Part shown: piece after piece, positions 24,241 to 32,969 of the stretch
Layout of the letters: each line of letters starts with the position of its first letter
How positions within the stretch are numbered: the stretch's first letter is position 1
Assembly (NCBI GenBank): GCA_031547305.1
Contig: JAVBSC010000002.1
Span: 1-64,000, forward strand
DNA: 64,000 nucleotides
Direction: 5' to 3'
Source of the DNA: JAVBSC01 sp031547305
Lineage (GTDB): Bacteria; Desulfobacterota; Desulfovibrionia; Desulfovibrionales; Desulfovibrionaceae
Notes under the pieces: model-generated
The model's database searches: none
The model's input: only the letters and a program-made list of their open reading frames with translations
Told to the model about the DNA's origin: nothing
Translations under genes and position numbers: made by a program

Positions 24241-26862
24241 ATGCGCAAAACTTTCAATATAGGCATAAGCCTGTTTTTTTCGGCCCTTACCGCCGGCATT
24301 CTGGCCGTGCTCGTTCTGGCCAGCGGACAGGGCCTGCAAAGCCTTGAGGCGGTGATGGATCTGTCCGGCCGCCTGCAGCGCGGAGTTGTGCCGGACATGC
24401 TGGAAAGCCAGCGTATTTTCGTCAATATGGAAAGCCTGCGCCGTACCGCGGAGGTCGTCTACGTAGCGGACGACCCTCAGGTGCGCCGCGCCGCGCGCAT
24501 CAATGCCCAGGCCCTGGCCGCGGAATCCGTGTTCAGCCGCAATAGCGGTTTTCACGCCAGGGCCCTCCATATTGCCGGATTGATAACCACTTTGGCCAAA
24601 TACAAGGACGAACTGGACGCGCATAAAAAGCGCCTGGCCGGAACAAGGCGCGAATATGAAGCCGCCATGCAGTTCGCTGTTACGGAGCTTGATTCCCCCC
24701 GCCAATCAAGAACTCTCCTGGACGCGTTTTCCCACAGCGGCGTGAACCAGGGCGCTCTCGACGTTTCCGGCTCGGATCGCTCGGAAGGGCAAAAACTGGA
24801 CGCCAGCGACGATTTGCTTTTTGCCAGAATGGACCTGCTGTGTTCTGAAAAACAACGGGTTGAAGCCTGGGTCGGCGAATGCCGGAAGCTTAAAACTCTG
24901 GAGGCGGATTATCTGGGAATCCGTGGCGCAATCAAGGCCGCCACGCTTAAAACGCGCGCCTACTGGGAGGATCTTGACCTGTCCCTGCGGCAGATGCGCG
25001 ATGATATGAGCACGGATTATGAACTGGTCGGCGAGGAGTTGCTGACGCTAATTACCGGCTCGGTAAACACCGCGCAGAACACTTACCGCTACATGCTGCT
25101 CACCGTGCTGGCCTTTGCCGCGATCTTCCTATTCCTTGTGCACCGTTACATCGTAAAACCCATAAAATGGACAGCGCAAAAGCTGGCCGAGGTGCAGGAC
25201 GGGGATTTGCATGTGGATATGCCGAACATCCGCATCAAAGAACTACGCGACGTGGCCGGACTGCTGGACCGCTTCAGCTCCCATCTGTCGGATCTTTACT
25301 CCCATACCTCTCAACTGGAAGAGGACGCGGCCAACAACAAATATTTGGAAGAAGTGATGCACGCGGTGTTTCAGGCTTCTCCGGACGGCTACCTGGTCTG
25401 GGACGATCAGTCCCTGATTATGAGCAGCCCCGGGCTGCTTAAACTTTTGGGCGTAAACAGCCAGGAAGAGCTGCGGGCGAATATGCCGGCGCTGGGTTTT
25501 GCCGGGAGCGAGGAAAAGCGCAGGATTTTCGACCAGGTCATGGGCCTGGGCACCATTCGCACGGAAAAGGCTTTTTATAATATGTCCGGAGAAACCCTGC
25601 CCGTGGAAATCACCCATATCCGCGTACGCCAGCGTTCCAGAAACACTGTTCTGACCTGCCTGCGGGATTTGCGGGGACAGAAGCGCAACGAGGAAACCTT
25701 GCGCCAGGCCAAAGAGCAGGCCGAGGAAGGGGCCAAGGCCAAAAGCAACTTCCTGGCCCGCATGAGCCACGAAATCCGCACCCCCATGAACGGGGTGCTC
25801 GGGCTGACCAAACTGGCCCTGAACCATTCGCCGCCGCCGGATCAGCGCGAATACCTCAATAAAATACAGTCCTCGGCCAACATCCTGCTCGGAGTCATCA
25901 ACGATATTCTGGACTTTTCCAAGATTGAAAGCGGCAACCTGAATCTGGAAAACGAACCCTTTGACTTCAGCTCCATGTTGCGGACCATTTACGATCTGTT
26001 TAAAGCCCAGGCCGAACAGAAAAAGCTGCGCTTCGCCATGCGGGTGGACCCGCAAATTCCGCAGGCCGTGCGCGGCGATTCCCTGCGTCTGTCCCAGGTT
26101 TTGCTGAATTTGTGCGGCAATGCTTTGAAGTTTACGGAAAAAGGCCACGTGGAGCTGGAAGTCCGTTTGCTGGAAAAAAGCGCCGGCAAGGCGCGCATCC
26201 TGTTCGCGGTCAAGGACAGCGGCCCCGGCATAGCCGAAGAGCGCATCGCCCGCCTGTTTGAGCCTTTCACCCAGGAAGACGTGTCCACAACCCGGAAGTA
26301 CGGCGGGACAGGTTTGGGGCTGGCCATATCCAAGCTGCTTGTGGAACTCATGGGCGGCACACTTACGGCGGCCAGCGTTCTGGGCCAGGGCAGCACCTTC
26401 AGCTTCAGCGTAAACCTGGAAATCGCCGAATCCGCCAACTTGCCGGAAAGCGAAGCCCCCGCCGCGGCCGGGCAGTTCTCTTTTGCCGGCCGCAACATCC
26501 TGCTGGTGGAAGACAACGAGATAAACCAGGAAATCGCCAAAACCCTTCTGGAAGACCTGGGAGTGAACGTGACCCTGGCCGGCAATGGCCGGGAGGCTGT
26601 GGATCTGGCCCTTGGCAACGCTTTTGACTGCATCCTTATGGATATTCAGATGCCTGTGCTGGACGGCCTTTCAGCGGCAAAGCTGATCCGCGGGCAGGAC
26701 CGGCCGGACCTGCGCCAACTCCCCATAATCGCCATGACCGCGCACGCTATGCAGGAAGACCGGGAAAAAAGCTTCCAGGCCGGCATGAACGATCATATCA
26801 CCAAACCCATCAATTTCGAGGAACTTCAGGCCAAGCTGCGCCAGTGGCTCGCGGCCGGGTAA
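24241..26862 (+). CDS. Hybrid sensor histidine kinase with PAS and receiver domains
   Basis: 873 residues. TM1 about 7-29, a large helical periplasmic domain (30-280), TM2 about 281-303, HAMP 304-357, PAS-like domain about 368-480, HisKA with His510 (MSHEIRTPMNG), HATPase (N box NALKFT, G box DSGPGIAEE, KYGGTGLGLAIS), and a C-terminal receiver (753-870) with Asp801 (CILMDIQMP) and the conserved Lys in ITKPIN. No Hpt domain is visible, so an external phosphotransfer protein is needed. The periplasmic helical bundle resembles TorS-type sensors, which read a periplasmic binding protein; the gene just upstream is such a protein. ATG 24241 follows AGGA by 5 bases. Confidence 0.9.
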   Translation: MRKTFNIGISLFFSALTAGILAVLVLASGQGLQSLEAVMDLSGRLQRGVVPDMLESQRIFVNMESLRRTAEVVYVADDPQVRRAARINAQALAAESVFSRNSGFHARALHIAGLITTLAKYKDELDAHKKRLAGTRREYEAAMQFAVTELDSPRQSRTLLDAFSHSGVNQGALDVSGSDRSEGQKLDASDDLLFARMDLLCSEKQRVEAWVGECRKLKTLEADYLGIRGAIKAATLKTRAYWEDLDLSLRQMRDDMSTDYELVGEELLTLITGSVNTAQNTYRYMLLTVLAFAAIFLFLVHRYIVKPIKWTAQKLAEVQDGDLHVDMPNIRIKELRDVAGLLDRFSSHLSDLYSHTSQLEEDAANNKYLEEVMHAVFQASPDGYLVWDDQSLIMSSPGLLKLLGVNSQEELRANMPALGFAGSEEKRRIFDQVMGLGTIRTEKAFYNMSGETLPVEITHIRVRQRSRNTVLTCLRDLRGQKRNEETLRQAKEQAEEGAKAKSNFLARMSHEIRTPMNGVLGLTKLALNHSPPPDQREYLNKIQSSANILLGVINDILDFSKIESGNLNLENEPFDFSSMLRTIYDLFKAQAEQKKLRFAMRVDPQIPQAVRGDSLRLSQVLLNLCGNALKFTEKGHVELEVRLLEKSAGKARILFAVKDSGPGIAEERIARLFEPFTQEDVSTTRKYGGTGLGLAISKLLVELMGGTLTAASVLGQGSTFSFSVNLEIAESANLPESEAPAAAGQFSFAGRNILLVEDNEINQEIAKTLLEDLGVNVTLAGNGREAVDLALGNAFDCILMDIQMPVLDGLSAAKLIRGQDRPDLRQLPIIAMTAHAMQEDREKSFQAGMNDHITKPINFEELQAKLRQWLAAG

Positions 26863-27012
26863 AAAAGGGCTCGGCCTTTGCCGGACCAGGACGTTTCATT
26901 TTTGAAATTTCTCAAAACGGCGGGCTTGATTCCCCCTGGATCATTCGGTTTTTTGCAAGTAAGATATTCCGGCACCGCGATTGCGGGGCCAACCCCAAAC
27001 AAGGCGGTCTAT

Positions 27013-28125
27013 ATGACCCTTATCCGGTCCGAAGATATGCTCCTTGGCATAATCGACGAATTTTTTCCCAGAGAGCACCGCAACCTGGCTCTGGGGCGGG
27101 GAGACGACGCGGCGGAGTTGAACTGCCCGCCGCTTTTGGCCCTGTCCACGGATTTGTTTGTGGAGGATGTGCACTTCCGGTCACGCTACTTCAGCCCGGA
27201 AGAACTTGGCCGTAAGGCCCTGGCGGTGAACCTGAGCGATTTGGCCGCGGCCGGGGCCGTGCCGCGGGGGTTTTCCCTGGGGTTGATGACCCCCAGGGAT
27301 TTCAGCGCCGAATACGCCAAAGGCGTTATGTCCGGCATGGCCGGCCTGGCTCTGGCTTTTGATTTGCCCCTGAGCGGCGGGGATATTTCCACCGGCCCCA
27401 AGCTCGGTTTTTGCATAAGCGTCTGGGGCGCGCCGGCGTCTTTGCCGGGCGGCGAGCTTTGCTCATTTTTGCGCCGGAATCCCCCCCAGGCCGGTGATTC
27501 CATTTTTCTGGTCGGGCAACCCGAGTTCCGCGCCGGGCTGGGGCTGGCCGGCGTAGGGCGCCTGGCCCTGGAAGCTTTGGGGAGGGAAGCCATCAACAGT
27601 TATCCGGCCGCCTGTACCGCGCACCTGAACCCCCTGCCTCTGGTGGAACAAGGGCAGGCGCTGGCCAGAATCAACATGCTGGCCGCGGTCGGGCAGGGCA
27701 GGCGCTGGGGCCTGGGGGTCATGGACGTGTCCGACGGCCTGTTGCGGGATCTGCCGCGCCTCCTGGCCGGTAGCGACGCCCGCCGTCAGCAGGGGCCAAA
27801 AGGGCACCTGGGCGCGGATTTGGATATGCCTGTCCAGAGCCTGCACCCGGAGATTCTGGACTTTGCCGCATGCGAGGCGGAAAAAGGCGGCGGCGCGCCG
27901 GAGCCCCTGGCTCTGGCCCTGGCTTTGCAAGGCGGGGAGGATTACTGCCTGCTGGGCGTTTGCCCGCAGCCCCTGGTGCAGGATTTGCGCAAAAGCCTGC
28001 CCGAAGCCATACTGATAGGCGAAGTGACGGATCAGGCGGGCATACGCTGCAATGGAGAGCCTATAAGCGGCCTGGCTCCGGGGGGCGGGTTTGATCACTA
28101 TAACGCCGCGCCGGCGGCTGATTAG
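27013..28125 (+). CDS. thiL: Thiamine-monophosphate kinase
   Basis: A 370-residue member of the AIR-synthase-like ATP-grasp-unrelated family (ThiL/PurM/SelD), phosphorylating TMP to the cofactor TPP. Diagnostic motifs are GRGDDAAEL near 29-37, STDLFVEDVHF near 47, NLSDLAAAGAVPRG near 75, LSGGDIS near 121, DVSDGLLRDL near 239 and GGEDYCLLG near 310. It is about 40 residues longer than Escherichia coli ThiL, mostly from a Gln/Gly-rich insert at about 255-295. ATG 27013 has AAGGCGG upstream. TPP is the cofactor of PFOR encoded at 47885. Followed by a terminator. Confidence 0.88.
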   Translation: MTLIRSEDMLLGIIDEFFPREHRNLALGRGDDAAELNCPPLLALSTDLFVEDVHFRSRYFSPEELGRKALAVNLSDLAAAGAVPRGFSLGLMTPRDFSAEYAKGVMSGMAGLALAFDLPLSGGDISTGPKLGFCISVWGAPASLPGGELCSFLRRNPPQAGDSIFLVGQPEFRAGLGLAGVGRLALEALGREAINSYPAACTAHLNPLPLVEQGQALARINMLAAVGQGRRWGLGVMDVSDGLLRDLPRLLAGSDARRQQGPKGHLGADLDMPVQSLHPEILDFAACEAEKGGGAPEPLALALALQGGEDYCLLGVCPQPLVQDLRKSLPEAILIGEVTDQAGIRCNGEPISGLAPGGGFDHYNAAPAAD

Positions 28126-28256
28126 ACGGGCATTACTTAAAGAAAGATATATTGCGCTCGGCAAATAATATAATTTTAATATTTGTTATGGCGTTTATCC
28201 AGGCGGTTTGAGCGGGCGCCCGCCGGCCCGGCCTTCCGGATCGCGCGGCGGTCTGA

Positions 28257-28291
28257 AGCTGGTTCTCAAAGTATGGGGACCGGCTTTTTTT
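28257..28291 (+). terminator. Terminator after thiL
   Basis: Stem AGCTGGTTCTC / GGGACCGGCT (with G-U pairs) around an 8-base loop, followed by T7. Confidence 0.7.
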
Positions 28292-28432
28292 ATGTTTGTT
28301 AGTGTGTTCAATATTTATCTATTATTCTATAATTAAGATATACTTTTTACGATGAATATGTTAATTATAAGGCTATTTCTAATAAATCCGCCTTTTGCGG
28401 AGAGCGGAGGCTTACTATTAATTAAAAAATAA
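28292..28432. other. AT-rich upstream region of catalase
   Basis: Strongly AT-rich (runs such as TTAATTATAAGG and ATTAATTAAAAAATAA) in an otherwise GC-rich region. No gene; likely promoter-upstream DNA that can curve or bind regulators. Confidence 0.5.
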
Positions 28433-28447
28433 TAGTAATGATTACTG
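28433..28447. promoter_or_regulatory. PerR/Fur-like 7-1-7 operator upstream of catalase
   Basis: TAGTAATGATTACTG is an inverted repeat of 7-1-7 form with a perfect AGTAAT-G-ATTACT core. It resembles the PerR consensus TTATAATnATTATAA and overlaps the -35 element of the catalase promoter, the position expected of a peroxide-released repressor. Confidence 0.6.
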
Positions 28448-28470
28448 ATAAGATATACTGATGCTATATT
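28442..28470 (+). promoter_or_regulatory. Catalase promoter with extended -10
   Basis: TTACTG at 28442-28447, 17-base spacer, TATATT at 28465-28470 preceded by TGC (extended -10). About 100 bases upstream of the catalase ATG; the leader includes a small hairpin AAGGCCAGGCAAGGCCTT at about 28481-28498. Confidence 0.6.
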
Positions 28471-28569
28471 GTTATGAAAAGGCCAGGCAAGGCCTTGTGT
28501 CTAGCTGGAGTTTTTTATCCTCAGCAGGAGCATTCAACATTTTTTGATAATAAAACCAGGAGGTTTATT

Positions 28570-30090
28570 ATGGATACAAAAAAACGTCTGACCACGGATT
28601 TTGGCGCTCCGGTCTCTGACGACCTGCGCAGCCGCACAGCCGGGCAGCGCGGTCCGACCTTGATCGAGGATGTGCATCTTCTGAAAAAGCTGGCCCATTT
28701 TGACCGGGAGCGCATTCCCGAGCGGGTGGTGCACGCCAAGGGCGCCGGCGCCGGCGGCTACTTTGAGCTGACCAAGGACATGAGCAAGCACACCTGCGCC
28801 AAGCTGTTTTCCCAGGTAGGCAAAAAAACCGAAGTGTTCGTGCGCTTTTCCACTGTTGGCGGCGAAAAAGGCTCGGCGGACGCGGAACGCGATCCGCGCG
28901 GCTTTGCCGTAAAATTTTACACTGAGGATGGCAACTACGATCTGGTGGGCAACAACACCCCCGTGTTTTTCATCCGCGACGCCCTGAAATTTCCGGATTT
29001 CATCCATACCCAGAAAAAGCATCCCCAGACCGGCTTCAAAGATCCTAACATGCAGTGGGACTTCTGGTCCCTGACCCCTGAATCCATGCATCAGGTCATG
29101 ATTCTTTTTTCCGATCGAGGCATTCCGGCCACCTACAGGCATATGAACGGCTACGGCAGCCATACCTTCCGTTGGTACAATGAAAGGGGCGACTACTGGT
29201 GGGTGAAGTATCATTTTAAAACCGATCAGGGCGTGAAATGCCTGACGCACGAGGAAGCCGAGGTCGTGAAGGGTAAAAACCCGGATCATGCCCTTGAGGA
29301 CTTGTACAAATCCGTGACCGCCGGGCAATTCCCCTCCTGGACCGTGCAAGTGCAGATTCTCAGTCCGGAGCAGGCCGCCACGTTCCCTTACGACGTTTTT
29401 GACGTCACGAAAATCTGGCCCCACAAGCTTGCGCCGGTAATGGACATCGGCAAGATGGTTCTGAACCGCATGCCGGAAAACTATTTTCTGGAAGTTGAGC
29501 AGTCCGCCTTTGATCCGGCCGCCTTTGTGCCCGGCATAGGGCCTTCGCCGGACCGGATGCTCCAGGGCCGCCTGTTCTCTTACCATGACACCCACCTGCA
29601 CCGCCTGGGCTCCAACTATCATTTGATCCCGGTGAACAGCCCCAAGGCCGCCAAAGTGCATAATTACGTCCGGGACGGCGCCATGCGCGTGGATGACAAT
29701 GGTGGCGGAGCTATGCCCTACTGGCCCAACACATTTGACGGTCCGGCTCCCGGCGGCGTGCAGGAGCCGCCCTTGCCGGTTTCCGGCGATGCGGCCTGGA
29801 ACGCGCCTTATGCCTCCGGCCCGGTGGACTTTGAACAGCCCCGCGCCCTGTATGAAGAAGTCATGGACGAAAACCGCAAGGCCCAGTTGGTGCACAACCT
29901 GGCTCTGAGCATAGAGGGGGTGCGCGAGCGCCTGAAGCTGCGTTCCGTGGCCCAGTTCTGGAAGGTCCACCAGGATTTGGGCAGGCGCCTGTCCCTGGCC
30001 CTTAAACTGGACCCGGACAAAGTGGAGTCCCTGGCCGCCCTGCCCCAGAAGGAGCTGGAAGCGCAAACCTGCATCTGCCAGAAAAAATAA
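28570..30090 (+). CDS. katA: Monofunctional haem catalase
   Basis: 506 residues, small-subunit clade. The catalytic His is in ERVVHAKGAGAGGYFE (about 53), the active-site Asn in YDLVGNNTPVFFIRD (about 126), and the proximal haem Tyr in RLFSYHDTHLHRLG (about 337). FSTVGGEKGSADAERDPRGF is intact. The C-terminus ends CICQKK, a Cys pair unusual but seen in some anaerobe catalases. ATG 28570 follows AGGAGG; the frame is open further 5' without a good start. Expression is likely controlled from the operator at 28433. Monocistronic, with a terminator right after the stop. It protects this anaerobe from H2O2. Confidence 0.95.
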   Translation: MDTKKRLTTDFGAPVSDDLRSRTAGQRGPTLIEDVHLLKKLAHFDRERIPERVVHAKGAGAGGYFELTKDMSKHTCAKLFSQVGKKTEVFVRFSTVGGEKGSADAERDPRGFAVKFYTEDGNYDLVGNNTPVFFIRDALKFPDFIHTQKKHPQTGFKDPNMQWDFWSLTPESMHQVMILFSDRGIPATYRHMNGYGSHTFRWYNERGDYWWVKYHFKTDQGVKCLTHEEAEVVKGKNPDHALEDLYKSVTAGQFPSWTVQVQILSPEQAATFPYDVFDVTKIWPHKLAPVMDIGKMVLNRMPENYFLEVEQSAFDPAAFVPGIGPSPDRMLQGRLFSYHDTHLHRLGSNYHLIPVNSPKAAKVHNYVRDGAMRVDDNGGGAMPYWPNTFDGPAPGGVQEPPLPVSGDAAWNAPYASGPVDFEQPRALYEEVMDENRKAQLVHNLALSIEGVRERLKLRSVAQFWKVHQDLGRRLSLALKLDPDKVESLAALPQKELEAQTCICQKK

Positions 30091-30110
30091 AAGCCGGATC
30101 GGCTTTTTGA
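30088..30110 (+). terminator. Terminator of catalase
   Basis: Stem AAAGCCG/CGGCTTT with a 3-base loop, overlapping the catalase stop codon and followed by T residues. Confidence 0.7.
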
Positions 30111-30203
30111 GTGAACCGGCGACGAAGGATCCGGGACTCCGGACAGGATGTGATTTCCCCTGGACCCCTTTTAGGGCGTTTCCACCTTGAGATTGGCGTT
30201 TAG

Positions 30204-30241
30204 CAGCGGGCAAAGCGGCGGAGCGAGCCGCTTTGCCCGCC
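30204..30241. repeat. GC-rich perfect hairpin upstream of a family B repeat
   Basis: GCGGGCAAAGCGGC and its exact complement around GGAGCGA. No T tract. It directly abuts the family B element and could be part of a larger composite repeat beginning near TTTAGGGCGTTTCCACCTTG at 30171. Confidence 0.5.
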
Positions 30242-30366
30242 TGGAGCAGGTCAACTTTTAGACGCTCGCTTCGGCGCTTAACGAAAAAACAAGCGCCGCC
30301 TACGTGGCGGGCGGCGGTTCCCGCCGTTCGAGCAAAGAAGCATTTTCAATGTCGATTTGCTGAAGC
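30241..30366 (+). repeat. MITE-like element, family B copy 2
   Basis: About 126 bp, the same length as 7502-7627. Left end CTGGAGCAGGTCAACTTTTA, right end inverted CTTCAGCAAATCGACATTGA. The interior GACGCTCGCTTCGGCGCTTA is followed by hairpins. It lies between the 3' ends of catalase and the RNase E/G gene. Confidence 0.75.
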
Positions 30367-30425
30367 GGCAGGGGAAGCACCGCATCAACCCGGAGTGATT
30401 CGCCGGAATCACCCCGGGTGTTGTT

Positions 30426-32969
30426 TCAGGCCGGTTTTAATTCCAGTTTGATGCCGAATTGCTTTTCCATATCCAGCAGGCGTTCGCGCTTGCTGTTCAG
30501 AAGATGCAGAACCAACTCCGCCCCGGCCGCGTATACGGCTGTGCTCTGGTTCTGGGACTGGGCCTGGCGGAGCAGGCGGTGGATTTCCCGCAGAGACTGC
30601 TGGGATTGCCATTCCATGTTGCGGCGTATGCCCGTGCCCTTGCAGCAGGGGCACGGCTCGATGCTTACGGAAATGGCCGAAGAGCCCAGGCGCTGGCGCA
30701 CTATTTCCAGAAGCCCGAAGGGCCCTATCTTGCCCACGTCGTGTCTGGCGCGGTCGTTTTTCATGGCGTTGCGCAGCACGCGCTCCACTTCACGCCAGTG
30801 GCTGCGGTCGCGCATCTCGATAAAATCCACCACCACCTGCCCGCCTATATCGCGCAGGCGCAGTTGCAGCGGGATTATCTGGGCGGCTTCCATGTTGATG
30901 CGGTAGGCCATGTCCTCAAAATTGTTCTTGCCGCCGCTGCGTCCGGAGTTGATGTCCACGGCGGTCAGGGCTTCTGTATGGTCAAAGACCAGGCGGCCGC
31001 CAGAAGGCAGGGAAACTTCCCGCGAATGGATTTGGTTGATCTGGTTTTGCAGGGAAAAGCGTTCGAACAGAGTGCGGGCCGGGTCCTTGTGCAACTGGAC
31101 CAGGTTTTGCCGCCTGGGGAACAGCAGGCTGACGATATCGCGGATCTGGGCGGCGACTTCCTCGTCATCAACCCAGATTTCCTGGACATCCTCAGTAAGG
31201 TAGTCGCGCACGGCGCGGGCGGCCAGTTCCAGTTCCTGGTAGATCATGGACGGGGCGACCGCTGTGGTGCCTTTTTTACGCACTTCACGCCACATGCGTT
31301 TCAAAAACTGCAGATCGCGCTGCAGGTTGGTTTTGCCGACCCCCATGCTGACGGTGCGCACGATAACCCCCAACCCCGGGCCTGGCGTGAGGCCGGTCAG
31401 AAGCTCGCGCAGTCTGGCGCGTTCTTCTTCGCTTTCCACCTTGCGGGATACCCCGATCTGCTCCCGGCCCGGCGTGAGCACCAGGAACCGGCCAGGCATG
31501 GAAAGATAGGACGTTAAAAAAGCCCCCTTGGTTCCGGCCGGCTCCTTGACCACCTGGACCAGTATTTCCTGGCCCGGCTTGAGGACCTTCTGGATAAGGG
31601 GATATTTGCGGTTTTTTGCCGCATCGTGCGGGGCCAGGTAATATTCCGGATGCACTTCGTCTATTTGCAAGAAGCCGTTTTTTGCCGCGCCGTAAGAAAC
31701 AAAAGCGGCCTGCAGGTTGGGATCCACGTTGTGGACTATTCCCTTGTAAATATTCCCTTTAACCTTGGCCTGGTGCAGCATTTCCACGTAATATTCCTGC
31801 ACCTGGCCTTCTTCGGAGAAAACGACCTCAACCTGTTCGCCTGGCAGGACGCTGACAAACATCTTGCGTTTGGACTTTTTATCTCCAGCCGCCTCGGACT
31901 CGGCAAACTGCGCGGGCAAATCCGCAAAGTCATCGTCTTCCTCTTCTTCAGCCAGCGCCTGGGACGGCTCCGCCGAATCTTCCCTGGGAACGTCGGCGTC
32001 CTTGCCCTGGCGGCCTTTGTGCTTTTTGCCGCCCCTGGACCGGGAATGCCTGGAATCTTTGGGCTGCCGAGCTTCGGGCGCGGCTGGATCCGCCTCAAGC
32101 GCATCGGCCGGCGAATCCTCGCGTCCGGGCTCGTTCCAGTCAAAGGCCGGCACGTTTGCCGGGCTCTCCTCGGCGTTCGGCTCAAAGGCCTGGAACGCGG
32201 GGCCGGATTCCGCCATTTGCGTCTTGTTTGCCGGCGGCGGAGACGGCTTCTGGGCCGTGGAAGCCTGTCCGGCTAGGGTCGCCAGTTCGCGCAGTTTTTT
32301 AGCGCGGCGGGCTCTGCTGCGGCGGGAACGGCCGGACCCGGCCGGCCGGGCGGCCTGTCTGGTTTCCGCCTGGTCGCCGGCGTTGGTTTTTTCTTCAGGC
32401 CGGGCGGTCTGCGGCGCCGGCTGCTCCGACGGCGCGTCTTGCGGCGCGGGTTCCTTTATGACGTCCGGAGCGGGCGCTTCAGGCTCCGCCATGGGCGGCG
32501 CAACAGGCGCGGAAGTTTTTTCAGCGGGGGCGCCCGCCTTTTTGGCCGGACGTTTGGCGCGCGTCCCGGTCTTGGGAGGAGTTGCGGCGGCTTCGGCAGG
32601 CTTGGCCGACTGCGCGCTTTCCGGCGTAACGGGCGCTTCCGTCGGCTCGGGCGCGGTTTTTTTGCGGGGAGTGGCCCTGGCCGAGGCGGTTTTTTTGCCC
32701 TTGGCGGCGGAAGCGGCGCTTTTGGAAGCGGTTTTGGCGGGTGGCTGGGGAGCGGGGCTGTTTTCCTGGGCAGGGGAATCCGCCGGGCCTTGCGTCTCGG
32801 TTTTTGGGGATTCAGCCGTTTTTGGCGCTGTTTTGCCGGAAGTTTTCTTTACTTTGGCGGGAACTTTTTTTGCCTTTGCCGGGCGGCTGCCGGAAATTTT
32901 TTCTTCGGCAGGCGCGAGCGCGCCGTCAGAGACAGGCGCAAGGGCCTGCCCTTCGGTTTTTTTATTCAT
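30426..32969 (-). CDS. rne: Ribonuclease E/G family endonuclease with long N-terminal tail
   Basis: 847 residues. The catalytic core lies at about 367-830: S1-like RNA-binding start KMFVSVLPGEQVEVVF, the 5' sensor/RNase H-like region, the metal-site Asp segment VDINSGRSGGKNNFED near 673-688, and the zinc-link CPCCKGTGIRR near 773. Residues 1-365 are low complexity, rich in Ala, Pro, Lys and Glu with many short basic stretches, and probably disordered. In gammaproteobacterial RNase E the disordered scaffold follows the catalytic core; here it precedes it. ATG 32969 follows GAGGA by 5 bases. It processes rRNA and turns over mRNA. Preceded by a large intergenic region. Confidence 0.9.
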   Translation of the reverse strand: MNKKTEGQALAPVSDGALAPAEEKISGSRPAKAKKVPAKVKKTSGKTAPKTAESPKTETQGPADSPAQENSPAPQPPAKTASKSAASAAKGKKTASARATPRKKTAPEPTEAPVTPESAQSAKPAEAAATPPKTGTRAKRPAKKAGAPAEKTSAPVAPPMAEPEAPAPDVIKEPAPQDAPSEQPAPQTARPEEKTNAGDQAETRQAARPAGSGRSRRSRARRAKKLRELATLAGQASTAQKPSPPPANKTQMAESGPAFQAFEPNAEESPANVPAFDWNEPGREDSPADALEADPAAPEARQPKDSRHSRSRGGKKHKGRQGKDADVPREDSAEPSQALAEEEEDDDFADLPAQFAESEAAGDKKSKRKMFVSVLPGEQVEVVFSEEGQVQEYYVEMLHQAKVKGNIYKGIVHNVDPNLQAAFVSYGAAKNGFLQIDEVHPEYYLAPHDAAKNRKYPLIQKVLKPGQEILVQVVKEPAGTKGAFLTSYLSMPGRFLVLTPGREQIGVSRKVESEEERARLRELLTGLTPGPGLGVIVRTVSMGVGKTNLQRDLQFLKRMWREVRKKGTTAVAPSMIYQELELAARAVRDYLTEDVQEIWVDDEEVAAQIRDIVSLLFPRRQNLVQLHKDPARTLFERFSLQNQINQIHSREVSLPSGGRLVFDHTEALTAVDINSGRSGGKNNFEDMAYRINMEAAQIIPLQLRLRDIGGQVVVDFIEMRDRSHWREVERVLRNAMKNDRARHDVGKIGPFGLLEIVRQRLGSSAISVSIEPCPCCKGTGIRRNMEWQSQQSLREIHRLLRQAQSQNQSTAVYAAGAELVLHLLNSKRERLLDMEKQFGIKLELKPA

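Noticed and set aside
28534..30213. 559-codon open frame antisense to catalase
   Set aside because: Catalase is clearly the real gene by its active-site motifs; the antisense frame has no recognisable motif.
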